From NCBI GenBank assembly GCA_002086835.1, contig MVIG01000005.1, forward strand, positions 124,001 to 188,000: a stretch of 64,000 nt of DNA, given 5' to 3'. A program made the translations under genes and the position numbers. Origin of the DNA: Mycolicibacterium porcinum. GTDB taxonomy: Bacteria; Actinomycetota; Actinomycetes; Mycobacteriales; Mycobacteriaceae. Of this stretch, positions 41,896-51,845 are shown piece by piece. How positions within the stretch are numbered: position 1 is the stretch's first letter; each line of letters starts with the position of its first letter. Below the pieces are notes generated by a model, which saw only the letters and a list, made by a program, of their open reading frames with translations, did not search any database and was not told the DNA's origin.

Positions 41896-42330
41896 TCAGC
41901 GGGTGAAGAAACCGTCGGCGTCCTTGCGATGCAGCAGGTACAGGCCACCGGCGATCAGCACCGATCCGACGATCGCGGTGACGGCGTAACCCACCGCGGC
42001 CGCATCCTGGCGTTCGCCCGTCAGCAGGCTGCTGATCGCGTGCAGCACCGTGACGATCCCACCGCTGGTCAGCAGGGTGCGGGCCCAGCGATAGCCCTGG
42101 CGCATCAACCACAGGAAGGTACCCACGATCGAGCACAGCACCACCAGGAACATGATCGAGAAGACGACGGTCATCGACCGCTGCACCCCGGTGCCGGATC
42201 CGGTGAGCGCGTCGATCAGGTATCCCACCGCCATCAGCACCAGCGCGGCCGTCCACAACCAGAACCCGGTGTCGACGTCCTCGGGACGGCCGCTCGGGGT
42301 CTGCCGGGGTTCGGTCACCTGCTCGGTCAC
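41896..42330 (-). CDS. membrane protein following hemB
   Basis: 144 residues from GTG 42330, which overlaps the hemB stop as GTGA and is therefore preferred to the TTG at 42339. About four helices (FWLWTAALVLMAVGYLIDAL; TVVFSIMFLVVLCSIVGTFL; a central one; VGYAVTAIVGSVLIAGGLYLL) and a short charged tail. No named family recognised. Coupling to hemB suggests co-expression with heme synthesis; whether it has a role there is unknown. Confidence 0.75.
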   Translation of the reverse strand: MTEQVTEPRQTPSGRPEDVDTGFWLWTAALVLMAVGYLIDALTGSGTGVQRSMTVVFSIMFLVVLCSIVGTFLWLMRQGYRWARTLLTSGGIVTVLHAISSLLTGERQDAAAVGYAVTAIVGSVLIAGGLYLLHRKDADGFFTR

Positions 42331-43307
42331 GCGAGCCAACCGGCCACGTCGGCGGCCCAGTAGGTCAGCACGATGTCGGCACCGGCCCGCCGGATTCCGG
42401 TCAGCGACTCCAGGGCCGCCGCCTGCAGGTCGATCCAGCCGTTGGCCGCGGCCGCACAGATCATCGAGTACTCGCCCGAGATCTGGTAGGCCGCAACGGG
42501 TACCGGCGAGATATCGGCGGCGGCGCGCACCACGTCCAGGTAGCTCATCGCGGGTTTGACCATTACCATGTCGGCACCCTCGGCGATGTCGAGCTCGACT
42601 TCGTGCACGGCTTCGCGGATGTTGCCCGGATCCTGTTGGTAGGTACGGCGATCCCCGACCAGGCTGGACGACACCGCCTCGCGGAACGGGCCGTAGAACG
42701 CCGAGGCGAACTTGGCCGCGTAGGCGAGAACGGCCACGTCGGTGTGCCCGGCGGCGTCGAGCCCGTCCCGGATGGCAGCCACCTGGCCGTCCATCATGCC
42801 GCTGGGACCGACCACATGCGCGCCCGATTCAGCTTGTGCCACAGCAAGTTCCACGTAGCGCAGGTTGGTCGCGTCGTTATCGACTCTGCCGGCCCCGTCG
42901 AGTACCCCGCAGTGCCCGTGATCGGTGAATTCGTCGAGGCAGGTGTCGGCCATCAGCACCGTGGCATCACCGAGGTCCTTGACCAGATCCCGCAGCGCCA
43001 CGTTGAGGATGCCGTCCGGATGGACACCGATCGAGCCCGTGGGATCCTTGTCCTCGTCGCGGGGAACCCCGAAGAGCATCAGCCCGCCCACACCCGCGGC
43101 CACCGCATCAGCGGCCGCCTGGCGCAACGAATCCCTGGTGTGTTGGACCACGCCGGGCATCGAGGAGATCGGCCGCGGTTCATCGATCCCGTCCGCCACG
43201 AACATCGGCAGCACCAGATGCCTTGGCTCCAACGAGGTCTGGGCCACCAGGCGACGCATCGCCGGCGTGGACCGCAGGCGACGAGGCCGGTGCCTGGGGT
43301 AAGCCAT
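42327..43307 (-). CDS. hemB: delta-aminolevulinic acid dehydratase (porphobilinogen synthase)
   Basis: 326 residues. The Schiff-base lysines are in YAAKFASAFYGPFREA and MVKPAMSYLDVV. MADTCLDEFTDHGHCGVL keeps two cysteines of the metal-binding loop. It condenses two 5-aminolevulinate molecules to porphobilinogen, which HemC uses next. Counterpart of Rv0512. It is fourth in the operon hemA-hemC-hemD-hemB, 8 bp after the HemD fusion gene. Confidence 0.96.
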   Translation of the reverse strand: MAYPRHRPRRLRSTPAMRRLVAQTSLEPRHLVLPMFVADGIDEPRPISSMPGVVQHTRDSLRQAAADAVAAGVGGLMLFGVPRDEDKDPTGSIGVHPDGILNVALRDLVKDLGDATVLMADTCLDEFTDHGHCGVLDGAGRVDNDATNLRYVELAVAQAESGAHVVGPSGMMDGQVAAIRDGLDAAGHTDVAVLAYAAKFASAFYGPFREAVSSSLVGDRRTYQQDPGNIREAVHEVELDIAEGADMVMVKPAMSYLDVVRAAADISPVPVAAYQISGEYSMICAAAANGWIDLQAAALESLTGIRRAGADIVLTYWAADVAGWLA

Positions 43308-43315
43308 GGCGCGGC

Positions 43316-45007
43316 TTACCTGCGGCGGCTCTTCTTGCGCGGCGGGGGCAGCGCCCCCTCGGCACGGAGCCGGGCAGCGTGCTCGGCCAGCGCATCGACC
43401 AGCGGTCCGACCGCGGCCGACTCCGGCTGCACATCCACCCGCAGACCGAATTCCGCTGCGGTTTCAGCGGTCTTGGGCCCGATGCAGGCCACGATGGTCC
43501 GAGCGTGCGGCTTGCCCGCGATACCGACCAGGTTGCGCACCGTCGAGCTCGAGGTGAAGCAGACCGCGTCGAACCCGCCGGTCTTGATCATCTCGCGGGT
43601 CTGCGCCGGCGGCGGAGCCGCGCGCACGGTGCGGTAGGCCGTGACGTCCTCGATCTCCCAGCCGCGTTCCCGCAGGCCCTCGGCCAGCGTCTCGGTGGCG
43701 ATGTCGGCGCGCGGCAACAGCACCCGGTTCACCGGATCGAAAACCTCGTCGAACGGCGGGAACTCGTCGAGCAGGCCGAGCGAGGACTGCTCGCCCGAGG
43801 GCACCAGCTCGGGGTTGATGCCGAACGCCCGCACCTTGTCCGCGGTGGCCTGGCCGACACACGCGATCTTCACACCCGAGAACGCCCGCGCGTCCAGGCC
43901 GAACTCGTTGAACTTCTCCCACACCGCACGCACGGCGTTGGTCGAGGTGAACACCACCCACTGGAACCGGCCGTCGACCAGACCCTTGACCGCACGCTCC
44001 ATCTGCGCGGGGCTGCGCGGCGGCTCGACCGCGATGGTCGGCACCTCGATCGGCAGCGCACCGTGGCCCACGAGCTTCTCGCTCATCTCGCCCGCCTGAT
44101 CCTTGGTGCGCGGCACCAGCACGGTCCAGCCGTACAGGGCGCGGCTCTCCCACCAGTTCAGCTTGGCGCGGTTGGACACGGTCTTACCGATGGTGACGAC
44201 CAGCGGTCCCGTCAACGGCCCGGCCAGCTCGCTGCCGGCCGGCTTCTCCAGCACGGCCTTGTCGAGCAGGCCACCGAGTGTGGTCTCCACCGACCGCTGC
44301 TGGCACGTGGTGCCGCTCGCGGTCACCACCGCCGGGGTGCTGTCCACCAGGCCCTGTTCGATCAGGGTGCGCGCGGCGTCCGGCAGGTGCGACGCCGTCG
44401 CGTGCAGGATCAGCGGCCCTGGCGCGGCGGCCAGCGCCGCCCAGTCCACGTCACCGCGGACATCGGCCACGGTGTGCGACGAACCGAGCGGCAGGCCCGC
44501 GTAGGTGGGTACCGCGCTGGTGGCGGGCAGCCCGGGGACGATCTCGAAGTTCACGTGGGACTTGGCCAGCGCACCGATCTCGGTGATGACGGCGTCGACC
44601 GACAGCGGGTCGCCTGCGACCAGGCGCACCACGTCGTAGCCGTGGCGGGCCTCGGCGACCAGCGTCTTAGCCACCTCGGCGGGGTCGCCGAGAGCGGGGC
44701 GGACCTCGGGCCCACCGGAGATGACGGCGGCCTGGGCAGCGTCAGAGTTCGCCGTGGCATCGGCGTCGGACGCGGCACCGGCAGCAGCGTCGGCCTTGGC
44801 CGGGGCGGCCGGGGCCGGGCCGGAGGCCGGCGGCAGGTCGGTGCCGATCAGGGCCAACACAGCTTCTGGGACGTCGGGATCGGTGAACACCAACTCGGCG
44901 TGCGCCAGCACGGATTGCGCCCGTGCCGTCAGCAGCCCCGGATCTCCCGGGCCTGAGCCCACAAATGTGATGCGGCCGGGCTTCGCCTTGCGACCTCGCA
45001 TGGTCAT
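43316..45007 (-). CDS. hemD: uroporphyrinogen-III methyltransferase / synthase fusion
   Basis: 563 residues with two enzymes. The N-terminal ~290 residues form a CobA/CysG-C type SAM-dependent methyltransferase: [16 protein letters not shown] at the start, [11 protein letters not shown] and [18 protein letters not shown]. The C-terminal ~260 residues are uroporphyrinogen-III synthase ([15 protein letters not shown]...TSTNAV...[12 protein letters not shown]). A low-complexity Ala/Asp insertion at about residues 56-85 is odd. The fusion directs uroporphyrinogen III to heme and, by methylation, to precorrin-2/siroheme. Counterpart of Rv0511. Its ATG overlaps the hemC stop. Confidence 0.93.
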   Translation of the reverse strand: MTMRGRKAKPGRITFVGSGPGDPGLLTARAQSVLAHAELVFTDPDVPEAVLALIGTDLPPASGPAPAAPAKADAAAGAASDADATANSDAAQAAVISGGPEVRPALGDPAEVAKTLVAEARHGYDVVRLVAGDPLSVDAVITEIGALAKSHVNFEIVPGLPATSAVPTYAGLPLGSSHTVADVRGDVDWAALAAAPGPLILHATASHLPDAARTLIEQGLVDSTPAVVTASGTTCQQRSVETTLGGLLDKAVLEKPAGSELAGPLTGPLVVTIGKTVSNRAKLNWWESRALYGWTVLVPRTKDQAGEMSEKLVGHGALPIEVPTIAVEPPRSPAQMERAVKGLVDGRFQWVVFTSTNAVRAVWEKFNEFGLDARAFSGVKIACVGQATADKVRAFGINPELVPSGEQSSLGLLDEFPPFDEVFDPVNRVLLPRADIATETLAEGLRERGWEIEDVTAYRTVRAAPPPAQTREMIKTGGFDAVCFTSSSTVRNLVGIAGKPHARTIVACIGPKTAETAAEFGLRVDVQPESAAVGPLVDALAEHAARLRAEGALPPPRKKSRRR

Positions 45008-45960
45008 TCTTCACTCCCGCGCTCTACCAACAGCTCGCGTGCACCCAGCTCGAAAAGCTCCGCGGCCACCGAGACACCCAAGTCAGCGGCCCGATCGGGA
45101 GTTCCGATGCCGGACGCACGGATCACGTCGGATCCGTCCAGCGTCGCTACGCAGCCGCGCAACGACAGCTCCTCGAAGACATTGCCGTCCTCATCGATCG
45201 ACTCGACCACTTCTGCGATCGCGCCCACCGGTGCGGAACAGCCCGCCTCCAGTTCGGCGAGCAGGATCCGTTCGGCGGTGACCGCGGCGCGCGTATCGGC
45301 GTCATCCAATTCCGACAGCACCGAAATCAGCTCGGTGTCGCCGGAGCGACATTCCACCGCGAGCGCACCCTGAGCCGGAGCTGGCAACATCTGCACCGGC
45401 TCGAGCGACTCGGTGACCCGATCGAGTCGTCCGATGCGGGCGAGACCCGCGCGGGCGACCACGATGGCGTCGAGATCACCGCTCGTAACCCTGTTCAACC
45501 TGGTATCTAGGTTGCCTCGTAGGGGGCGGATTTCCAAACCGAGACCCAGTGCTCTAAGCTGTGCGGCCCGTCGCGCACTGGACGTGCCGATCACGGACCC
45601 CGCCGGCAACTCCCCGAGCACCAGTCCGTCACGCGCCACCAGCGCGTCACGGGGGTCCTCACGGGGCGGGACGGCCGCGATCACGAACCGGTCGTCGCGC
45701 GCGGTGGGCAAATCTTTGTACGAGTGCACAGCCATGTCCACGCGGCCGTCGTGGATCGCCTCCCGCAGCGCCGCGGTGAAGACCCCGACGCCGATCTCGG
45801 CGATGGGGCCCTGGTTGCGGTCGCCCTCGGTCGAGATGATCACCAGCTCGCAGGCGTGGCCCGCGGCCGCCAAAGCGTCCCTGATGGTGCCGGCCTGCGT
45901 GGTCGCCAGCAGGCTACCCCGGGTGCCGATCCGGATTACCGTATCGCGCGTTTCTACCAA
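45004..45960 (-). CDS. hemC: hydroxymethylbilane synthase
   Basis: 318 residues if started at TTG 45960; no ATG or GTG is available before [14 protein letters not shown], so TTG is the likely start, just 3 bp after the hemA stop. Conserved segments are [36 protein letters not shown] and [11 protein letters not shown] with the dipyrromethane-binding Cys. It polymerises four porphobilinogens into hydroxymethylbilane for HemD. Counterpart of Rv0510. Confidence 0.95.
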   Translation of the reverse strand: MVETRDTVIRIGTRGSLLATTQAGTIRDALAAAGHACELVIISTEGDRNQGPIAEIGVGVFTAALREAIHDGRVDMAVHSYKDLPTARDDRFVIAAVPPREDPRDALVARDGLVLGELPAGSVIGTSSARRAAQLRALGLGLEIRPLRGNLDTRLNRVTSGDLDAIVVARAGLARIGRLDRVTESLEPVQMLPAPAQGALAVECRSGDTELISVLSELDDADTRAAVTAERILLAELEAGCSAPVGAIAEVVESIDEDGNVFEELSLRGCVATLDGSDVIRASGIGTPDRAADLGVSVAAELFELGARELLVERGSEE

Positions 45961-45963
45961 GCT

Positions 45964-47322
45964 CTACTCAGACTTATCGAGATCTGTTGTCATGAAGGGC
46001 AATTCGCTGGCCGCCACAGCTTCGACGGCTTGCGGATCGAGTTCGAACAGCTCGCGCAGGGCCTCTGCGTAGCTATCCCCGCCAGGCGCGCTGGCGAGTT
46101 GTTTCACCCGCACCGTGGGTGCGTGCAAAAGCTTGTCCACGACGCGGCGGACCGTTTTGGCCACCTCGTCGCGATGCGTCGCGTCCAGCCCGGGGAGCCG
46201 GTTGTCCAGGCGCAGCAGCTCGGCCTCGACCACGTCCGCGGCGCGCTGCCGCAGCGCGGTGACCGTCGGGGTGACCTCGGCCATCCGCTGGCCGGCCAGG
46301 TAGTTGGCAACCTCCGTGGCGACGATCGTGCGGGCCGCATCGGCATCGGTGGCCGCGGCCCGCGCCGACGGCTCGCGCTGGATGCGGTCCATGTCGACGA
46401 CCCAGACCCCGGGCAGCCCCGCCACCGCCGGATCGACATCGCGCGGCATGCCGAGGTCGCAGATGACCAGCTGCCGATCGCCACCGGCGGCGGCGTTGCG
46501 CTGCGCCAGGGCATGGTGCACGTCGGCCAGCGAGACCACCGGCCGCACCGCACCCGTGCTGCTGACCACGACGTCGGCGTCGACCAGAGCCTCTTCCAGA
46601 TGGTCGAGGGAGAAGGCCTGCGCCTGCACGCCCTGCTCGGTGAGGTTCTCCGCGAGGCGCTCGGCCCGCGGCAGGGAGCGGTTCACCACGTGGACCCGCT
46701 CGATTCCGGCCCGTACCAGGTGCGCGCCGGCCAGCGCGCCCATCGAGCCCGCGCCGATCACGGCAGCGGTGCGGCCGGCGATCCCGCCGGTGAGTTTGGC
46801 CTCGGCCATGCCGAGCGCGACCGAGACGACGGATGCGCCCGCGGCGTCGATCCCCGTCTCGGAATGCACCCGCTTGCCGACGTTGAGGGCCCGTTGGGCC
46901 AGCTCGTGCAGGGTGCGCCCGACGGTCTGGTGTTCTTCGGCCGACGCGTAGGCGCGGCGCACCTGCCCGAGCACCTGGGCTTCGCCGATGACAGCCGAAT
47001 CCAGGCCGCTGGTCACCGCGAACAGGTGCTCGACGGCGGCCTCGGCGTAGCGGACGTAGGCGTATTTGGTGAGGTCGTTGAGCGACATGCCGGAGTGCTC
47101 GGAGAGCACCTGACCGATGATCGAAAGACCGCCGTGGAAGGCCTCCACCACCGCGTAGATCTCGACGCGGTTGCACGTGGACAGGACCATGGCCTCGGTG
47201 ACCAACGAGGATCTGAGCACCTCGTCGATGATCTTGGCCTGATCGGACTCGTCAGTGCTCAACTGCTCGAGAACAGACACCGGCGCGCTGCGGTGCGAAA
47301 CCCCGAATAGCAGCACACTCAC
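45964..47322 (-). CDS. hemA: glutamyl-tRNA reductase
   Basis: 452 residues from GTG 47322. Cys50 in [11 protein letters not shown] is the catalytic nucleophile; NADPH site [12 protein letters not shown] near 185; the C-terminal helical dimerisation domain ends at about 450. First enzyme of the C5 heme pathway, reducing glutamyl-tRNA to glutamate-1-semialdehyde, the substrate of HemL at 30-31 kb. It opens the hem operon; the 65-bp gap before it contains no obvious riboswitch. Counterpart of Rv0509. Confidence 0.96.
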   Translation of the reverse strand: MSVLLFGVSHRSAPVSVLEQLSTDESDQAKIIDEVLRSSLVTEAMVLSTCNRVEIYAVVEAFHGGLSIIGQVLSEHSGMSLNDLTKYAYVRYAEAAVEHLFAVTSGLDSAVIGEAQVLGQVRRAYASAEEHQTVGRTLHELAQRALNVGKRVHSETGIDAAGASVVSVALGMAEAKLTGGIAGRTAAVIGAGSMGALAGAHLVRAGIERVHVVNRSLPRAERLAENLTEQGVQAQAFSLDHLEEALVDADVVVSSTGAVRPVVSLADVHHALAQRNAAAGGDRQLVICDLGMPRDVDPAVAGLPGVWVVDMDRIQREPSARAAATDADAARTIVATEVANYLAGQRMAEVTPTVTALRQRAADVVEAELLRLDNRLPGLDATHRDEVAKTVRRVVDKLLHAPTVRVKQLASAPGGDSYAEALRELFELDPQAVEAVAASELPFMTTDLDKSE

Positions 47323-47387
47323 GGCTTCATCACCACGTCACCAAGGTAATCGTTTCCCGCCCGCCCACCAAATTTCACCTGTGGGTT

Positions 47388-47684
47388 TCATCTGGCAGGC
47401 ACCTCTGCCCGAAGCTGCTGCTCGTCGACATCCCAGTAGCTGTGTTCGACCCCGTTCAGCAAAATCATCGGCAACAGGTCGCCGTAGCGAGCCCGCAGGG
47501 AGGCGTCGCCGGCCGCGGCGGCCTCATCCACGTCCGTGGTCACCAGCTCGAAGTCCAGCTCCTCGCGCAACACGGCCAGCTGCCGGGCCGCCCTTTCACA
47601 CATGCCGCAACCCGCCCTGGTCAGCAACGTCACAGTGTTCCCCCCGCCGGCCCGACTGCCGCCACCCGTCTGCTCGCGCTCCAC
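47388..47684 (-). CDS. glutaredoxin-family protein (Rv0508-like)
   Basis: 98 residues; the first ~16 residues are Gly-rich and a GTG at VTLLTRAGC gives a shorter alternative. A thioredoxin-fold with CGMC redox motif (TRAGCGMCERAARQL) and a cis-Pro region LPMILLNGVEHSYW. It resembles DUF836/glutaredoxin-2 type proteins. In mycobacteria it lies beside hemA, but a role in tetrapyrrole synthesis is not established. On the same strand as hemA with 65 bp between. Confidence 0.82.
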   Translation of the reverse strand: MEREQTGGGSRAGGGNTVTLLTRAGCGMCERAARQLAVLREELDFELVTTDVDEAAAAGDASLRARYGDLLPMILLNGVEHSYWDVDEQQLRAEVPAR

Positions 47685-47710
47685 AACGCCAGTATCCCGG
47701 CGCGGTGACT

Positions 47711-47716
47711 TAGGGT
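47711..47716 (+). promoter_or_regulatory. -10 box giving a leaderless HAD-phosphatase mRNA
   Basis: TAGGGT fits TANNNT and is followed by GAAAAC and then the GTG start at 47723. The predicted start of transcription coincides with that GTG, as at 21869. No separate ribosome site is seen. Confidence 0.5.
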
Positions 47717-47722
47717 GAAAAC

Positions 47723-48616
47723 GTGCCCGAATCCGGTAGTGCCGATGCGCTCGAACAGGAGCTTGCCGCCGAGGCCAGCGCTGAACTCGCTGTCACCGAG
47801 CTCGAGTCCGACACCGACCCTGTCGGGACTCCGGCGCCGCCGCCGGATCTGACGGCCGCAGCGTTCTTCGACGTCGACAACACCCTGGTGCACGGATCCT
47901 CGCTGGTGCACTTCGCCCGCGGACTGGCCGCGCGCAAGTACTTCACCTACCGCGACATCCTCGGCATCGTGTACGCCCAGGCCAAGTTCCAGTTCACCGG
48001 CAAGGAGAACAGCGACGACGTCGCCGAGGGCAAGCAGAAGGCCCTGGCCTTCATCGAGGGCCGCTCCACCGCCGAGCTCGTCGAACTGGGCGAGGAGATC
48101 TACGACGAGATCATCGCCGACAAGATCTGGCCGGGCACTCGGGCACTGGCCCAGATGCACCTGGACGCCGGGCAGCAGGTGTGGCTGGTCACGGCGACCC
48201 CCTACGAGCTGGCCGCCACGATCGCCCGGCGCCTGGGCCTGACGGGTGCGCTGGGCACCGTCGCCGAATCGGTCGACGGGGTGTTCACCGGCCGGCTGGT
48301 CGGCGACATCCTGCACGGCACCGGGAAAGCGCACGCGGTGCGGTCGCTGGCCATCCGGGAAGGCCTCAACCTGCGCCGGTGCACCGCCTACTCGGACAGC
48401 TTCAACGACGTGCCGATGCTGTCGCTGGTCGGTACCGCGGTGGCGATCAACCCCGACGCCGCGCTGCGCGACGTGGCCAGGGAGCGGGGCTGGGAGATCC
48501 GCGATTTCCGCACCGCCCGCAAGGCCGCGCGCATCGGTGTCCCGTCGGCCCTGGCGCTCGGCGCACTGGGCGGCGCACTGGCGGCTGCCGCCTCCCGCCG
48601 CCACGACATTCGCTGA
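47723..48616 (+). CDS. HAD-IB phosphatase (SerB-like, Rv0505c-type)
   Basis: 297 residues from GTG 47723. After an acidic N-terminal stretch of about 45 residues, the HAD motifs appear: [13 protein letters not shown] (DxDxT nucleophile), VTATP and [11 protein letters not shown]. It is annotated serB1 (phosphoserine phosphatase) in M. tuberculosis, but the HAD-IB/CicA-like pattern with the C-terminal hydrophobic tail ([15 protein letters not shown]) suggests a phospholipid-type or broad phosphatase; the function is unsettled. The message may be leaderless. Confidence 0.85.
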   Translation: MPESGSADALEQELAAEASAELAVTELESDTDPVGTPAPPPDLTAAAFFDVDNTLVHGSSLVHFARGLAARKYFTYRDILGIVYAQAKFQFTGKENSDDVAEGKQKALAFIEGRSTAELVELGEEIYDEIIADKIWPGTRALAQMHLDAGQQVWLVTATPYELAATIARRLGLTGALGTVAESVDGVFTGRLVGDILHGTGKAHAVRSLAIREGLNLRRCTAYSDSFNDVPMLSLVGTAVAINPDAALRDVARERGWEIRDFRTARKAARIGVPSALALGALGGALAAAASRRHDIR

Positions 48617-48724
48617 GCCGGCGGGCCGCGTTGATAAGATTCCGCGGCGGGTCGCACCACGCGGACCCCACAGCATGCCCGTTTCGTGCGCACCGCGCAC
48701 CGCAGACCGAACAGCGCAGGGAAT

Positions 48725-49258
48725 ATGAGCATCGCCGCAAACATCATCGGGACCCACTACCGCTACCCCGACTACTTCGAGGTCGGCCGGGAGAAGGTCC
48801 GCGAGTTCGCTCGCGCGGTCAAGGACGAGCACCCGGCGCTCTATGACGCCGAGGCCGCCAAGGAGTACGGCCACGACGCCGTGGTGGCGCCGGTGACCTT
48901 CCTGGCCGTGGCGGGCCGACGCGTCCAGCTCGAGCTGTTCGACAAGTTCGACATTCCGATCAACCTGGAGCGCGTGCTGCACCGCGACCAGAAGCTGATC
49001 TTCCACCGGCCGATCCTGGTCGGCGACAAGCTGTGGTTCGACTCGTACCTGGACTCGGTGATCGAGTCGCACGGCACCGTGATCGCCGAGGTCCGCGCCG
49101 AGGTCACCGACGACGACGGCAACCCGGTTGCCACGAGCATCGTCACCATGCTGGGCGAGGCGGCCATCGACGAGGCCGATGAGATCAGTTCGCAGATCGC
49201 CGCGGCGCGCGATGCGGCGATCGCCAAGATGGTTGCCGGGCAAAAATCCGGCGCCTGA
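48725..49258 (+). CDS. MaoC/HadA-like (3R)-hydroxyacyl dehydratase subunit (Rv0504c-like)
   Basis: 177 residues from ATG 48725; the longer frame is not conserved. Single hotdog domain of the FAS1-like N-terminal dehydratase type: [24 protein letters not shown] at the start, the [12 protein letters not shown] segment and [20 protein letters not shown] with the His region. HadA-type subunits form heterodimers with HadB in FAS-II; Rv0504c is a HadA paralogue of unknown partner. It is followed by a palindrome between convergent genes. Confidence 0.85.
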   Translation: MSIAANIIGTHYRYPDYFEVGREKVREFARAVKDEHPALYDAEAAKEYGHDAVVAPVTFLAVAGRRVQLELFDKFDIPINLERVLHRDQKLIFHRPILVGDKLWFDSYLDSVIESHGTVIAEVRAEVTDDDGNPVATSIVTMLGEAAIDEADEISSQIAAARDAAIAKMVAGQKSGA

Positions 49259-49268
49259 TTTTCCGTTC

Positions 49269-49330
49269 CGCGAGCAGACAGAAAACTGCCCATCTCCAAC
49301 GGGAGATGGGCAGTTTTGCGTCTGCTCGCG
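49269..49330. repeat. dispersed long palindrome, copy 2 (between convergent genes)
   Basis: 29-bp arms (49269-49297 and 49302-49330; they start CGCGAGCAGAC and end CCCATCTCC / GGAGATGGG) pair with two mismatches around a 4-nt loop. The arms share GCGAGCAGAC and AAACTGCCC with the copy at 27939-28002. It lies between two convergent genes, where it can act as a two-way terminator, but the repeated sequence suggests a REP-like family. Confidence 0.85.
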
Positions 49331-49351
49331 TGAAGAGGTGCGGCGAAAGAC

Positions 49352-50419
49352 TCAGCCGAAGAACATGTTTCGGCGCCCCGCCAGGAGCTGATAGAGCGTG
49401 TGCTGGATGGTCTCGCGGACCTGATCGGTGAGCTCGAACGTGACCATCGGATCGTCGGCGGCGCTCTCGTCGTAGTCGGTCGTCTCGATCGGCTCGCCGA
49501 ATTGGATGTGCCACTTCGACGGCAGCGGCACCAGTCCGAGCGGGCCGGCCAACGGGAACAGCGGGGTCACCGGGAAGTACGGCAGGCCGAGCAGCCGGGC
49601 CAGCAGCTTGACGTCGGCCATCATCGGGTAGATCTCCTCCGACCCGACGATCGAGCACGGCACGATGGGCGCCTGTGCGCGCAGAGCTGCGGAAACGAAC
49701 CCGCCACGACCGAACCGCTGCAGCTTGTAGCGGTCTTTGAAGTTCTTGCCCAGCCCCTTGAAGCCTTCGGGGAACACGGCGGTGAGCTCACCGTTGGCGA
49801 GCAGCCGGTGCGCGTCGGTGGTGCAGGCCAAGGTGTGCCCGGCCTTACGCGCGGCCTGCCCGACCATCGGCAGATCGAACACCAGATCCGCGGCCAGCAG
49901 ACGCAGGTCCCGGTTCCCGGGGTGGTGATCGTGCACGGCCACCTGAGTCATCAGCCCGTCGAAGGGCAGCACCCCGGCGTGGTTGGCCACCACGAGGGCC
50001 GCGCCGTCGGCGGGCAGGTTCTCGATGCCGGACACCTCGACCCGGAACCAGGACCGGAAAAACGTTCGCAGCAAAGGCAAGAAGATTGCGTTGGTGATGT
50101 GCGGGTCGAAGCCGAACTCGTCCACCGGGTACGCACCGGTCATGCGGGTGCGGATGAATTCCGAGACCGCCGCGATGCCCTTGACGAGTTCGCTGGGGCC
50201 CGTGTCGGCCGCCGACTGACCCGAGGCTCCGCTACGCCGCTGATCGATCTCCCGGACCACTGCGGCGATCTGCTCGGCGGAGGCCCGACTCCCCGGATCG
50301 GCCAGAACCGACGGATGCCTGCGGGCACTGTCCGACCGGGCCGCAGCCCGGCGCGCAGCAGAGGAACGGCTCGAGTTCCCATGTAGCGGAATAACTTTCG
50401 CCTTGGATTCAGCCGCCAC
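49352..50419 (-). CDS. PlsC-type acyltransferase (Rv0502-like)
   Basis: 355 residues from GTG 50419 with a GGGAGAAGG ribosome site; the N terminus AAESKAKVIPLHGN is conserved with Rv0502. The acyltransferase block 1 reads ANHAGVLPFDG, in which His and Asp are separated by six residues rather than the usual four, and block 3 is AVFPEGFKG. The N-terminal ~90 residues are Ser/Arg-rich and unstructured. Probable role: phospholipid or acylglycerol synthesis; the unusual spacing is shared by the mycobacterial subfamily. Same strand as the epimerase. Confidence 0.85.
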   Translation of the reverse strand: MAAESKAKVIPLHGNSSRSSAARRAAARSDSARRHPSVLADPGSRASAEQIAAVVREIDQRRSGASGQSAADTGPSELVKGIAAVSEFIRTRMTGAYPVDEFGFDPHITNAIFLPLLRTFFRSWFRVEVSGIENLPADGAALVVANHAGVLPFDGLMTQVAVHDHHPGNRDLRLLAADLVFDLPMVGQAARKAGHTLACTTDAHRLLANGELTAVFPEGFKGLGKNFKDRYKLQRFGRGGFVSAALRAQAPIVPCSIVGSEEIYPMMADVKLLARLLGLPYFPVTPLFPLAGPLGLVPLPSKWHIQFGEPIETTDYDESAADDPMVTFELTDQVRETIQHTLYQLLAGRRNMFFG

Positions 50420-50454
50420 GTCGATACCTTCTCCCACCCCGGATAGAGCCAGTC

Positions 50455-51597
50455 CTAATATCCCAAACGCTGCGCCACCCCCATGGCGCGACTCTCCATT
50501 GAGCGTACCCATCGTGGATCGAGTATCGGCGTCAATCCACGACCGCGGACGTAATCGTCGAATGCTTCGGCGGTCGTCCACTTGGGACTGTAGCCCAGAT
50601 CCCTGTGCATTCGCGTAGTGTCCATGACCCTGCCGTAGCTCAGGTAGTTCATCTGATCGCGGTCGAGTTCGGTGTAACTCGTTGCGCGACTGAGGGAATT
50701 GATCGCCGACAGCGCCCCGCGCGGCACCGGGAGCCGGACACGTCCGGACCGCCGAATTGCTTGACTCATCATGATGATGCCCGCGGCACCGACGTTGAAG
50801 GTGCCCGCCTTGCCTGCCATGGTCGCGCGCTCCAGGACGCCGAGGGCGTCCTGTTCGTGCAACAACTGCAGCCGGGCATCGTGGCCGACCACCGACGGGA
50901 CCACCGGCCCGGCCAGATACCGCGACAGGGCGGTGTCCATAGCGGGCCCGATCATGTTGGCCAGCCGAAGGATGGTCAGGTCGATGTCAGGACGGCGCCG
51001 GGCCAGACCGCGGGCATAGCCCTCGATGTCGATGCTGTCGCGAGCGAACCCGTCGCCCGGTGGACGCCTGGCGCTGCTCTCCTCGCTGAACATCACCGGA
51101 TCACGCGAGCTCGAGCCGTACACCTCTGAGGTCGACTTGAGCACCACCCGACGGACCGACGGCGCCTTCTGGCAGGCGGCGAACAGTTGGATCGCGCCCA
51201 TCACGTTGAGTTCCTTCAACGTGGCCCGGCCCCCGGACCGCGGTGCGTAGGACGCCGCCGCGGCATGCACGACGGTGTCCACGTTCCCGTTTCGGATCAC
51301 CTTGGCGATAAACGGGTTGCGGATGTCGGCGCGGACGAATTCGGCCCGCCCCATCCGACGCATGAGGTCCTTGCTCGGCACCACCGCATCCACGGCGATG
51401 ACATGCTCGATCGACGGGTTCTGTGCCAGCCTGGCGGTCAGATAACCGCCGAGGAACCGGCACGCACCCGTGACCAGAACCACTTTCGGAGCGGGCGCTG
51501 CATCTCCCGACAGTCCTGTCTGCGTTCCCGCTGAAGAATCCGCGCCAGGCCCGGGGACTCCCGTCGGGCGTCCCCCCGAACGACCATCAGAATCCAT
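50455..51597 (-). CDS. NAD-dependent sugar epimerase/dehydratase-like (GalE2-type, Rv0501)
   Basis: 380 residues. N-terminal ~30 residues Ser/Gly-rich, then an extended-SDR Rossmann start VVLVTGACRFLGGYLTARL, in which the usual GxxGxxG has ACR in place of the middle Gly. HAAAASYAPRSGG and LKSTSEVYGSS follow, but a clear YxxxK is not seen. Annotated galE2 in M. tuberculosis; relatives may bind NAD without epimerising. The acyltransferase follows 36 bp downstream. Precise activity unknown. Confidence 0.82.
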   Translation of the reverse strand: MDSDGRSGGRPTGVPGPGADSSAGTQTGLSGDAAPAPKVVLVTGACRFLGGYLTARLAQNPSIEHVIAVDAVVPSKDLMRRMGRAEFVRADIRNPFIAKVIRNGNVDTVVHAAAASYAPRSGGRATLKELNVMGAIQLFAACQKAPSVRRVVLKSTSEVYGSSSRDPVMFSEESSARRPPGDGFARDSIDIEGYARGLARRRPDIDLTILRLANMIGPAMDTALSRYLAGPVVPSVVGHDARLQLLHEQDALGVLERATMAGKAGTFNVGAAGIIMMSQAIRRSGRVRLPVPRGALSAINSLSRATSYTELDRDQMNYLSYGRVMDTTRMHRDLGYSPKWTTAEAFDDYVRGRGLTPILDPRWVRSMESRAMGVAQRLGY

Positions 51598-51626
51598 CGG
51601 CTCAGCCTAGCGGCTGCAGCTGTTGG

Positions 51627-51728
51627 CTACTTGCCAAGTTTTCTGCGCTGCACCCGGGTACGGCGAAGCAGCTTGCGGTGCTTCTTCTTCGACATACGCT
51701 TACGCCGCTTCTTGATGACTGAGCCCAT
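51627..51728 (-). CDS. bS22-type 33-residue ribosomal protein (Rv0500B-like)
   Basis: A 33-codon gene: [20 protein letters not shown] followed by [13 protein letters not shown]. Extremely basic and matching the AURKAIP1/COX24-like small protein known as bS22 in mycobacterial ribosomes, where it lies at the subunit interface. Its position between the epimerase and the BldC-like gene is as in M. tuberculosis (Rv0500B). It is too short for common ORF cut-offs. Confidence 0.92.
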
Positions 51729-51845
51729 AAACCCTGGTGTCTCCGCTACTTACGCTGATGGTTGACCCGGTTACTTTACCCGGGCCGACCACCGAAACGG
51801 AAAACGGCAGCCCGCTAGGGCTGCTCAGCTCACCGCGGCGTGTGG

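Noticed and set aside
47323-47387. Riboswitch or heme-responsive leader before hemA
   Set aside because: Only 65 bp of simple sequence without a convincing structure.
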